From assembly GCF_022458985.1 (NCBI RefSeq), contig NC_061790.1, positions 1,723,001 to 1,787,000 of the forward strand: a stretch of 64,000 nucleotides of DNA, given 5' to 3'. The stretch is from Mugil cephalus. Lineage: Eukaryota > Chordata > Actinopteri > Mugiliformes > Mugilidae. A model generated the notes under the pieces. It was not told the DNA's origin. It saw only the letters and a list, made by a program, of their open reading frames with translations, and did not search any database. This document shows, piece by piece, positions 1 through 8,803 of the stretch. The position numbers were made by a program, and so were the translations under genes. Each line of letters starts with the position of its first letter. The stretch's first letter is position 1.

Positions 1-85
1 CGGTGCTGCTGAAACGGGTTGAATTAAATTATTATTAAGGGTTTCCCACTGACTGAGATTTTGGTTGCTTTGCCAAAACAATATA

Positions 86-150
86 AATCAGAATCAGAAT
101 CAGAAAAAACTTTATTTATCCCCGAAGGGCAATTAGAAACAAAATAGGAA
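86..150. repeat. Retroelement 3' tail (ACTTTATTTATCCCCGAAGG type)
   Basis: The run of 'cagaat' units followed by 'actttatttatccccgaag' and 'ggcaatt' is the typical end of a very common fish non-LTR retroelement or SINE tail. Related, more decayed tails are seen at about 7805-7860, 25577-25620 and 31975-32010. Only the tail remains; no open frame is attached. Confidence 0.6.
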
Positions 151-499
151 CAAAATACAATTCAATAGTTCAACAAACCACAGCTTCCAGATGAATCATT
201 TTAAAAGTCCATGTACATCTCAGAGAGAAACATTTTTAAATATTCATCTGCGTGTCCTGATATTACAGAGACTTGACAATAAAATCTTTGAGTTTAAAAC
301 TAACAGCTCAATAATTTGACGCCTCTAGAGTCTCTCATGTCGATAAAAACTCATGTTTACATCCTCCACGGACAGTTTATTCTTTTTTTGTTATTTGTTT
401 TTTTAAAATAAAGTTTTGTTGAATCTGAATCTGAAATGGAAAAGGACACCAGGACAGTCACAACTACTCTGAAAGAGACTAATGTGTCATGAGCTGAGA

Positions 500-1080
500 C
501 TTTTGATTGAGTGATTGAGTTTTATTTATATGGAATATATTCAAAAGAAAATTATTAATTAAAAAACTAAATAAAAGAAAGAAACATGCAATATCTTTGA
601 AAAGGAGTGGGAGGAAGTAAAAGTTATCTTGTTCCATCCCTTTTCCATCAGTTATTTAACTTAAATGCTTCTATATTTCACAAAAGGAAAAGTTTCTGCA
701 CCATAATGTAGTGATCCAACAAAAACAAACAAAAACAGAACAATAAGAACAAGGTGAGGCCGTTACTTTAATTTAGTGAGATACTTTCTGTTTCATCCAT
801 AGATCTACTATTATTTTTTTATAAATTTAGTTTTTTAAATTTCTGTGAATTTTAAAATTAAAATTTGCTCTCAGATTATAACCCCCATCTCATTTCTAAA
901 AGACTTTGAATGGTAGATGGTAATGAATTATTTTTGGCCCTGTATATTATTTGTGCTGTTTGCAGTTTAACAACATCCGTGAGTTTTACCAGTTTTAACC
1001 TGATGGTGAATTGCTCTATTCCAGACTTCAGCATATGAATGATTCTTATTGATTTTTTTGTAAAATAATTCAATACTTCA
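500..1080 (-). mobile_element. Decayed LINE 3' end (Rex1/CR1-like)
   Basis: A 65-codon open frame at 876-1073 (minus) contains KLVKLTDVVKLQTAQIIYRA followed by KNNSLPSTIQ. This resembles the C-terminal part of fish LINE polyproteins, where a 'DLV-FKT-QIMYKAKN-LLP-NIQ' block follows the reverse transcriptase. The adjoining minus-strand sequence at 600-660 resembles the element's pyrimidine-rich 3' UTR. It is a 5'-truncated relic without RT motifs. The family name is from memory and uncertain. Confidence 0.5.
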
Positions 1081-1539
1081 ACTCAGTAACTTAATATGGT
1101 AGAAGAAGTGCACAGTAAAGAATATGTAATGATTTGTATATGTTACTAGTATATATTCTGTACGTTTTATGTGTGTTTTCCAACTGCTTCACAGGTTCTT
1201 CATCAGTCAACTTTTCATGGTAGAACGACAAAGACAAGTTAAAGTTTGACTAAACATTATGCCGCATCCTGTTTCTATAGCATCAAATAAGTAACTATGA
1301 AAAAACTACCTGTAACTGTGGAGCACGGCGGTGGCAGCATCATGGCTAAAATGATCTTATAAAACCTGGAGGATGATCAGATGTTTGTTATTTTCAACTT
1401 TATAAATCAAATAACTCATGAGCTTTATTTAGTCGCCCTTTAATAAATATGATAATAATGAAACATAGAACAGGTCTGTGTTCGACCCAAATCTTTTTAA
1501 TTTGATGAAAAACACTCAAACGTGTTTTTAAAGACAAAT

Positions 1540-1545
1540 TTTATT
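1540..1545 (-). terminator. tmem30a: Poly(A) signal AATAAA of tmem30a
   Basis: TTTATT on the plus strand is AATAAA in transcript sense, about 1.2 kb after the tmem30a stop. An alternative AATAAA lies at 1717-1722. The choice of the distal signal is an inference. Confidence 0.5.
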
Positions 1546-2720
1546 CACAGGACGAGGCACAGTATCAAAAACAAAAGTCAAATCCAGTGCATCTCACATC
1601 GATAACAAACAAATGAAAAAATGTAAAAGAAATAAAAACAGTCGGCACATTTCAACAGGCAGCATCTACTGAACATAAGCGTTTAGAGCCGGAGCATAAA
1701 TGTTAACACACAAACATTTATTCACATGTACTGACACACACTGTTCTCATGCTTGTATTTAGAGTTTATTAGTATTATTTTTTCTGCTTGTTAACGATAA
1801 ACTGTAGTTCAGCTTTAGTCTGCAAACCCTCCGAGGTCTGACGTGCAAGTGCAGGGTTCACAAAGCAAACATTTAATACGTATTCTGTGTTTTAAAGTGC
1901 TCGGACTCCCAGAGGAGGACGACGTAACAGACGAAACGAGGCACGAAGACGATCACGTCTCTGCAGATCAGCATGCGGCATCAGTCCGGCTCATCTCCTC
2001 TGCACCTTCAGGGATCCTGAAGGCGCCACGTTAAAGGATCCTGGTTTGGGTTCGGTTTGTTTCAGCTGCTGGACGTTAAAATCTGATCTCAGCGGACGAG
2101 GATGAGTTTAAATCGGAGCATTTACAGTATTTTCTGTCTTGACTAATCGGTTAATTGACCTATTATGCCAAATAATACAGCGTGAGAGATGAGGGATGAG
2201 ATCTTAGGAGAGAAAATGGGATTGAAATTGACCTTTTTTACTGCTGGAGTGAAGTCGATCTAAACATTGTTTAAACTGATCGGATCGATATCAGACGTCA
2301 GTCGAGCCTGATTTCTTGTAGTTACCTATTTTAGGTCAAGGCCATGAACCAAACCCACGTCTCTGTAGTGTCTTAAAATAGAAACAGCATCTGTCCAATG
2401 TGGATGTTTGGTGACGTAGTGGTCAGGACTTTATAGTGTCTTCAGTTCTTAAGGACAGGTGGAGAGTCGGGTTTAATTTAAGGAACATTTGTGGGAGGAG
2501 TCCACCTGAAACTGACTAACTAGTGTCTGTTAATGACCAGATACTCGTTTATGATTGGAGGATGTTTAGATTAACCTGGTTCTTGTTAGTGATCCTCAAG
2601 AAAACTCAAACCAGTTCAGTTTCTTTTTGTTTGCTGCTCATTTTTTTGGCAAGTTTTTCCCATTTAACTTTGGCAAATAAACACTTTGAACACTTAAAGC
2701 GACGGGATCAGTGCAGCCGA

Positions 2721-2746
2721 TGGGGGGGGTGGGGGGGGGGTGGGGT
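2721..2746. repeat. Poly-G/poly-C tract just after the tmem30a stop codon
   Basis: The plus strand shows runs of eight and eleven G separated by single T residues. In the minus-strand mRNA this is an almost pure C tract beginning 6 nt past the stop codon. Confidence 0.85.
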
Positions 2747-2751
2747 GGCTC

Positions 2752-2945
2752 TCAGTTGGAGATGTCGGCGCTGTTGTTGCGGTTTCCGTACTTGTGGTGG
2801 ATGATGAGCAGGACGACGCCCAGGAAGAAGCAGACGGAGCCCACGGTCATGTAGGCGATGCCCAGGAACGGGTTCTTGCCTCCCATCCAGGAGATGGTGC
2901 TGAGGATCATCCGCTTCCTGCCCTCGAAGCTGCGGACGGGATAAT
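2752..2945 (-). CDS. tmem30a: tmem30a coding exon 7 (last)
   Basis: Residues 304-367 and TGA stop. It encodes [22 protein letters not shown]2 and the short cytosolic tail ending ...NNSADISN. The longest open frame over this stretch is in a wrong frame; the correct frame follows from the junction phase. Confidence 0.95.
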
Positions 2946-5900
2946 CTGATCGGGCCGGTTAAAGGCGGAAACACGGTTTACAAAGCAACAACACTGACCT
3001 TTTACAGGACTTTGAGTTAATTAAATAAAACATACAAGACCCAACGTGCCTCAATGTGTTTGTGTGGCTTGACTGCTATGCTAGCATGCTAAAGTTAGGA
3101 TACGGCTAGGAGAACTAGCTTAGGTATAACCTTGCTAAGACTTCAACTGTCAGTAACGTCTAAAGTTAGGATAACGCTAGGATAACTAGCTTAAATATTA
3201 CCTTGCTAAAGACTTCAACTGTCAGTAACAGCTAGGATAAGGCTAGGATAACTAGCTTAGGTATTACCTTGCTAAGACTTTAACCAAGTCAGTAATGGCT
3301 AAAGCTAGGATAATTCTAGGGTTACTAACTAGCCTAAATATTACCTTGCTAAAGACTTCAACTATCAGTAACGGCTAAAGCTAGGATAACGCTAGGGTAA
3401 CTAACTAGCTTAAATATTACCTTGCTAAAGACTTTAACCAAGTCAGTAACGGTTAAAGTTAGGATAATGCTAGGATAATGCTAGGGCAACTAACTAGCTT
3501 AAATATAACCTTGCTAAAGACTTCAACTGTCAGTAACAGCTAGGATAACGCTAGGATACTAGCTTAACCATTACCTTGCTAAAGCCCAGTACCGTTCTTG
3601 TACCTCATAGTAATATTATGCTCACTCAGGCAGCTAATTAGCATAACGCGTTGCCGTTGCCACGCCAGTTGTGAGCTACATTTATTTTCAGCAGCGTGTT
3701 TTTTAACTTGTCAAGGAGGAAAAAGTGTCTTGTTTTTAAATATAAATATTTAATTGGCCGACATGTTGGTTATCAGACTTTTTTATGCCCTAATATGGGA
3801 ACCAGGATCCGATCAGGCCGTAGTGTGCAGGTCTCCAGACCCGGAGTTTAATGGTGAAGGAAGGATACTGTAGACCACCTCCAGGGTGTAGTTCCCGCTG
3901 GGCAGCGTGGGAACCATGCTGCTCTTCCTCGGGATGATGCGGTAGAGTTTGCGGAACGTCGGCAGGGCGGCGGTTCTCATCCACACGATGAAGTCCTCGT
4001 TGATGAAGCCGTTGTTCTCCGGATCGTCGTCCAGCTCGTACACGGGTCTGCGCCAGTTCACCGGCTTCGTTGTTCCTGGAGTGGGAAGAAATGTAAGAAT
4101 AAATTCATTATATCTGGCTGGTAGAGAAGCATTAAGCTGCCATGTATTCACATATTATTTCATCTGTTTTCCCGTGACCCTCATGAAACCTCAATGACTC
4201 ATTATAAGTCATTATATCATTTTTAAAACATAAAACAGATGGATAAGAAACCCGTGAAAAAGACATACACCATGGTTTGTTATTTCGCTTCCTTCCTTAT
4301 TTACTTAGTTTTTTGTTTAGTTTTTGACCAGTTTAAAAGCTACAGCCTCAAAGGAAGAAGAAGAAAGAAGAAGAAGAAGCAGCAGCTGCAGGCGCCACCT
4401 TGAAAAACGGCGGTGAGGTTGTGGTTGTTTCCCTCGGGGTTCCTGAACTTCACGTGTTTGTCCGTCCACCAGGCGATTCCCGTTTTGTTCAGAGGGATTT
4501 GGATCTTCGTGCCGTTGGGGTCGTTGTAAAACAGCTCCAACGTGTCTGTCAGGGAAGAAACAAATCAAATCACCACCAGAGAAGAAGAAGAAGAAGCATG
4601 TAAGAGACTGTGGAGCGAGGATCAGATTCTGTTGGGTAAGTCACCATGTGGTGAATAAGTGATGGAGAATCTAAAGGGGATATAAACATGGTTAGCTGCA
4701 TTTGAGGCTAGCTGGTTAGCTCCCCGTATCTGATGAAAGGTAGTTTCTTTAGTTTCTTTACGTTTGTGTTGCGTCTTTGACCATCACATGTGTAAGATGA
4801 ACGAGGCTGAGGACAGAAGCTTTGAACTCACCGTTGAACATGCTGTTGGCGATGGCTCCACACGGTGCGATGGGTTTGTTGTCGTGTTTAGCGTACGGCT
4901 CACACTCCTTACTGGGACCCTGTGAACCACCATCAAACTAACAGTTGGAAACTATTACGCTTCTTAATGACTTTATATTTAGAAAAAAAAAAAAAGTCAA
5001 CAGCGCCCTGAACTCCACACCAGACTGTGTGTTAAAACAAAACAAAAACAAAAACCCATCAACCATAACATTATGACCACCGATTATCTGGTTCTCTGGG
5101 GTCTGGTCAGTGGAAGGGATTAATATCAGGGAACCAGTTAAACATTTAGTTCTCAGAGATGAGGTTAGAAGCAGGAAAGAAACTGTTCCAGTGGAAGATT
5201 ATTGCAAGACCAGGAAAGAAGAGAAGGAAGAAGTCCTTGTTGATGAAGGATCAGACAAATCAGGGTCATCTGACCTTGACCTTGATGAAGCTCCTAGATC
5301 CGATACCACCTACCCTACGCCCTTAGAGTGTTATTGTTATGGCTGATACTGATACTGTACATGAACCTGACTCTCAGACGAACCAAAGAGATCTCACCTT
5401 GAGAGACTCGGGGTCTCCGTTCAGCTGGTTGTCGTCTCTGGACTTGACGTAGCGACGGTGGTTCTGGTAGAAGTTTGAGAGGCCGTAGTACATGAAGACG
5501 TTGCTCTGGTAACAAGGAGATAAACAAACGTGAACCGGTCGCCTCCACAGGCCGAATACAAACATGGACGCCACGTCTCCACCTCCTCTCATTGGCCAAA
5601 CTGACTCTGTTTTCCCAGGGATACGGGCAGCGCCATCTTGAATTTTGGAGCCAGAGTCTGATCAGTACGATGCCCCGCCCACACTTCCTGCCCTCCTTTA
5701 CGGAGCGGTTGCCATGGCAACTGGTGGTTGCCATTAGGTCACATTCTGTTTCTTTAGCGTCAAATAACAAACTAATGCAACCACGGCCAGTGTAGCTAAG
5801 AAATTGTAAGTTTGACATAAGAGGTGGAAATTCCGAGTTAATCTTCTTTATTTAATTTAAACACCATGAATGAAAAAGTATTATAAAGTTCAGTTTACAC

Positions 5901-7521
5901 TGGGAGCCAACAGGAAGAGCTCTACTTGCTTAGGCTTCACTTTAGAGGACCCGCTCCATATTTACATTCAGTCTATGGTTTGAACATGAACAAATCCATG
6001 TTCCTCACCTCGTACGGTTGATCCAGGTAGAACGGGATGGTGCAGGTACACGGCCTTGTGCTGTTCCAGCTGAAGCTCTGGGAGCAGTTGAAGCAGGGAC
6101 TGGACATGTCCACGCCAGTGTAGTCAATCTGAAGACAGCAGGCAAACTTATTAAAATATACCAGTTACAAGGAAAACATGTCAACGCGTGTGTACCGTTC
6201 AGAAAACAGCCACTAACTTTGACTGCTGTAAAAATATATGATCTTTTTTTTTCTTAAATCTGTTAAAGCTACTAAATATTAAAAAAGATTCAAAATTTGA
6301 ACCCTTTAAATTCCACAAAACCTATTTTGAATATAAAAGATCATCAGAAACAGGATGTTTTTTACCTGTTATCATGGTCTCGGTTACGTCAAAGATTAGT
6401 AGCATAATGAACTTATATGCATATTTAGTTTTTGTGCATCATCAGATTTTGTGCCTGTTTTTGCCCCATTGACTCCTATTATAACTGCATTTTTTTGAAT
6501 GCACAGAAATGACACTAAATAACAATGCATTTTACAATGCTGGTGATTTCCCCTGTTAAGAAAGGCCCAAATTCCTCAACAAAAATCATTTAACTTGCTG
6601 CTATACAGCGGAAGTTATAAGGAAAAAGACACTTCTCAAGGCTGTTTTTGCCACCAACAGTACATGAGGGTTAATATCAAAGCCACAAACAAACAGCCAG
6701 GAAAGCTGCTCTGGTGTAACAACATATTCCTCTGGCGCTCTTCAGGTTTGAGGATTTCAAAGTTGAAGCATGTAAGCAGAGTCTGAGGCGCTCAGGAGGA
6801 GCTGTGCAATCGAAAAGACTTTATTTAAATGTGAGCACTTAAAATTATGTTTCAACCAAGATGGCATTCTTCTAGTTATAGGTAATATTGCAGTCCAGGC
6901 TTAATTTATTTTATTTTATTTATTTTGGAAAATGGTTCCTGTTATAGTCTGTGGACATCTTCTTCATCATTAAACTTTTTCTCATGGTCTGGTGATCGAA
7001 AACCAAACTGAAAGTATTTAAAAATAAAAATATTTTTGTCTGACTATTATACCGTAATAATTATAATCTGCCCGCAACATGCTCACTGGGGCTTCTTATC
7101 TGGCTACCGTAATAACTGCTGTTATAGTCTGCGCGCAACATTTTTTTCCCCTCATTCATAAAACGATATAATTGGGGACATTTTCGGGGACAGCTTTATC
7201 CGGTGGGACAGGTGATCCAAAACAGCCACTGTCCCTAAAAATCAGAGTCGTCTGGTCACCTTAAAATAAAATAAAAATCACCTCAAACTCCTTGATGTTG
7301 TTGGACGTGACGTAGAGGCCGATGCCGATGGGGATGAAGATGAGGCCGATGATGAAGAAGGCAGGGAGGACGGTGCCGGCCGTGAGGATGGGCTGCCAGG
7401 CGGGGAGCCTCTGCTGCTTGAACGCCGTGTTTTCGGGCTTCTTGCTCCGCAGGGTCCCGCCGCTGGGTCCGGACACGGTGATGTGTCCGTCCTCGTCTTT
7501 CGCGTTGTAGCTGGTCGCCAT
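2752..7521 (-). CDS. tmem30a: TMEM30A / CDC50A, P4-ATPase phospholipid flippase beta subunit (7 coding exons)
   Basis: CDC50A is the obligate partner of P4-ATPase flippases such as ATP8A, ATP10 and ATP11 members. It is needed for their exit from the ER and for moving phosphatidylserine and phosphatidylethanolamine to the cytoplasmic leaflet. Coding exons in transcript order: 7282-7521, 6009-6128, 5398-5505, 4832-4919, 4399-4545, 3869-4075, 2752-2945; they sum to 1104 nt, giving 367 aa (human protein 361). Visible features: cytosolic N-terminus; TM1 at about residues 45-70 (within [20 protein letters not shown]); a large exoplasmic domain with paired cysteines (C92, C95, C107, C109 and exon-4 cysteines) and N-glycosylation sequons NCS94, NST102 and NGT196 plus later NKT, NLT and NYT; TM2 at about 330-352; short tail. 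Every exon matches the vertebrate family at high identity and all junctions are in phase. Teleosts may carry a/b paralogues; which one this is cannot be told. Confidence 0.97.
3070..3600. repeat. Minisatellite in tmem30a intron 6 (65-89 bp unit)
   Basis: Seven imperfect copies of a unit containing 'taccttgctaaagactt', 'cagtaac' and 'gctaggataac' lie in tandem. The 'ccttgcta' anchor recurs at about 3130, 3201, 3267, 3344, 3420, 3509 and 3574, so spacing varies from 65 to 89 bp. It is wholly intronic. Confidence 0.85.
3869..4075 (-). CDS. tmem30a: tmem30a coding exon 6
   Basis: Residues 235-303, including GTTKPVNW and [20 protein letters not shown]. The donor is TACA|GTATCC. This choice restores Y-N-Y-P across the junction, as in human VTYNYPV. 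The open frame runs past the donor into the intron, so the ORF end is not the exon end. Confidence 0.95.
4399..4545 (-). CDS. tmem30a: tmem30a coding exon 5
   Basis: Residues 186-234. It encodes [20 protein letters not shown] and [15 protein letters not shown], as in the human exoplasmic domain. It ends at TTTTTCAAG|GTGGCG with one base carried over. Confidence 0.96.
4832..4919 (-). CDS. tmem30a: tmem30a coding exon 4
   Basis: Residues 157-185 plus one base. It encodes GPSKECEPY and [15 protein letters not shown], matching human SKECEPY...[15 protein letters not shown]. It is shorter than 100 nt, so easily missed in ORF scans. Confidence 0.95.
5050..5090. repeat. Dispersed repeat G end motif (CATAACATTATGACCAC)
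   Basis: The motif 'ccataacattatgaccacc' recurs near 15300-15335 (reverse), 28105-28145 and 60420-60450 (reverse). It looks like the terminus of a DNA-transposon family common in fish. This copy lies in tmem30a intron 3. Confidence 0.5.
5398..5505 (-). CDS. tmem30a: tmem30a coding exon 3
   Basis: Residues 121-156, phase 0 at both ends. It carries the near-invariant block [20 protein letters not shown], the strongest single identifier of the family in this window. Confidence 0.97.
5520..5810 (+). repeat. Dispersed repeat family A, copy in tmem30a intron 2
   Basis: The block with 'catggacgccacgtctccac', 'ctcattggcc', 'gtctgatcagtacga' and 'gccccgcccacacttcc' recurs in reverse orientation at 30640-30985 and in part at 42375-42450 and 48698-48800. 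A linked piece at about 5960-5980 resembles the 'atagactgtatataaatatgg' end seen at 32300. The family is unclassified here. Confidence 0.7.
6009..6128 (-). CDS. tmem30a: tmem30a coding exon 2
   Basis: Residues 81-120, phase 0 at both ends. It encodes IDYTG followed by a cysteine-rich loop (PCFNC, RPCTCTI) matching the human PCNKC...PCFCTI loop, with two possible N-glycosylation sites. Confidence 0.95.
6345..6680 (+). repeat. Dispersed repeat family B, copy in tmem30a intron 1
   Basis: Shared blocks are 'aagattagtagcat', 'ccccattgactcc', 'acttgctgctata' and 'agtacatgagggttaa'. The same series, diverged, is found at 18500-18850 and partly at 21405-21930. There is no coding potential; it is probably a non-autonomous element of about 350 bp. 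Confidence 0.65.
7020..7262 (-). repeat. Dispersed repeat family C, copy in tmem30a intron 1
   Basis: The block with 'attttcggggacagctttat', 'gggacaggtgatcc' and a (dA)-rich 'cgcaacat' segment is the reverse complement of 33805-34040 in senp6 intron 1. This copy stops about 20 bp from the exon 1 splice donor. Confidence 0.7.
7282..7521 (-). CDS. tmem30a: tmem30a coding exon 1
   Basis: Residues 1-80: start codon, cytosolic tail with the family signature [20 protein letters not shown], and TM1. The donor GAG|GTGATT is phase 0. The start is chosen because it aligns with the human N-terminus (M-x-x-x-YNAKDE). Confidence 0.96.
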
Positions 7522-7790
7522 GATAACGAGGAAGTGCGGGGCTAACGGCAGCTAGCTACACGTCGCAGTCAATCTATATATAAACTCTATAAATGCGCTA
7601 TATATTAGCACGTATGTAGTTGTTAGTTTGGGGGCTATTTTGCGATTTAATCCATTGTTTTGATCAGCGAGCGGCTGGCAAAACACTTAGCATCAGCTGC
7701 TGAAACCCGGAAGTTTACAAACAACAGTTGACGTAGTCGCTCAGTCACGTGACTCTGTGGCGGCTGCTGATGCCTTCATGTGCTGTATGG
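7522..7790 (-). promoter_or_regulatory. tmem30a: tmem30a 5' UTR and promoter region
   Basis: Upstream of the start codon the sequence carries an ETS-type CCGGAAGT (7707-7714) and a perfect palindromic E-box GTCACGTGAC (7744-7753). There is no TATA box at a fitting place. Two short upstream ORFs lie in the presumed 5' UTR in transcript sense: a 9-codon frame at 7664-7693 and a minimal ATG-GAT-TAA at 7647-7655. The start of transcription is not determined; it probably lies around 7700-7760. Confidence 0.5.
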
Positions 7791-8375
7791 AAAATCGGAA
7801 ATTACTAGATAGATACTTTATTTATAGATACTTTTATTTTTAAGTGAAATTCACTGTCCAGTAGCTTCATCACATAGAACAAAATAATATTAACAATAAG
7901 ATATAATAATAATACCTCATATTTATGTTAAGTTTAGATTTCTAAATCAGTTTAAAGGATAGTTATTTTACTTTTTTTTGCAACATTCTTTAATAACGTA
8001 TGTTTGTTTTCTCATTTTAAGCCTTGATAGTAATAATTAAAGATTGACAAGGTTTTGGTTTTCATCATTTGTTTGTTTACTTTCAGACTGTATCTAAATG
8101 AAGGATGCAGTCACTAAATCAGTATCTTAAAAAAACAAATTGTGGTTGCAAGTTCATAAAAAGAAATTGAAAGTGTCCGTTCCAGATTTTGAATGTTTAT
8201 CCAGACAACAATTTATAATATGAATTATGATTATTCGCATTTGACGTACATCCTCAGCAGTCTTGAAGTCTTAGTTTGATGGTCTGTCGGGTTTCGGTGG
8301 GAATATTGTAGACGTCCCATACAAATCTCATAAAAAGAAGAGTAAATGCCACACTCGGTTCAGAGATAAATAGAC

Positions 8376-8381
8376 TTTATT
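8376..8381 (-). terminator. filip1: Poly(A) signal AATAAA of filip1
   Basis: TTTATT on the plus strand, about 215 bp past the filip1 stop, gives a short 3' UTR (about 8360-8596). The next gene's promoter (tmem30a) starts only about 600 bp downstream. Confidence 0.6.
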
Positions 8382-8596
8382 TTGGTGCCCGTCACTGGTG
8401 ATTTTTAAACCGTTCACATTAAACGGAAATAAACCCCACGCTGTGGAAAGTGTGAATGATGGGATTAAAAGTGTGAAACTACCAGGGCAAGGTAGTGACA
8501 TGACCCAAATGACATGACTTTTTCTTAGCTGAAAACATCATGAATGTTGTGTTTGGGAACATGATTCGGTCGTGGGATGTTGCCGTGGCGCCGCGC

Positions 8597-8803
8597 TCAG
8601 CTCTTTCCTCCTGACGCCATCGACTTCCTCAGCTCGATTTTCACGGCCTGGCTCTCGGCCCGTGTCTCTAACCTCGTCACCGTGGACACGCCCAGAACTG
8701 CCTTCCCGCCGCTCGGCCTCAGACCTTTCGAGACCGGGATCCGTGTGGCGGCGGCGGCGGCGGTGGTGGTGGCGGTGCGAGCTGACTGCATGTCCGAAAT
8801 GGG
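8597..8803 (-). CDS. filip1: filip1 coding exon 5 (last)
   Basis: Residues 1114-1181 and stop. After PISDMQSA it has a Thr/Ala tract, then TRIPVSKGL and [17 protein letters not shown], aligning with human TRIPMSKGM and RAETQSMKIELKKSAAS. The Ala/Thr stretch is coded by a GCC/ACC triplet run (about 8747-8778). Confidence 0.93.
   Translation of the reverse strand, partial: PISDMQSARTATTTAAAAATRIPVSKGLRPSGGKAVLGVSTVTRLETRAESQAVKIELRKSMASGGKS

Larger units (their letters stand above)
1..1500. other. Gene-free left flank
   Basis: No coding exon is recognisable here. The stretch is AT-rich and carries a retroelement tail near its start, a LINE remnant at about 500-1080, and a 40-bp fragment of the dispersed family called A in this annotation (about 1258-1300, the 'gcatcctgtttctatagc' core). 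In human the next gene beyond TMEM30A on this side is COX7A2; nothing of it is seen, so it would lie outside the window. Confidence 0.6.
1520..2751 (-). other. tmem30a: tmem30a 3' UTR
   Basis: This is the untranslated tail downstream of the TGA at 2752-2754, read on the minus strand. It probably ends near 1520-1530, just past a consensus poly(A) signal. Two features stand out: a C-rich tract in mRNA sense immediately after the stop (2721-2746), and a second AATAAA at 1717-1722 that could give a shorter transcript. Confidence 0.6.

Noticed and set aside
5315-5818. 167-codon minus-strand frame covering tmem30a exon 3
   Set aside because: It is not the tmem30a frame for most of its length; it combines repeat family A sequence with an off-frame reading of the exon. 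The real exon is only 5398-5505.
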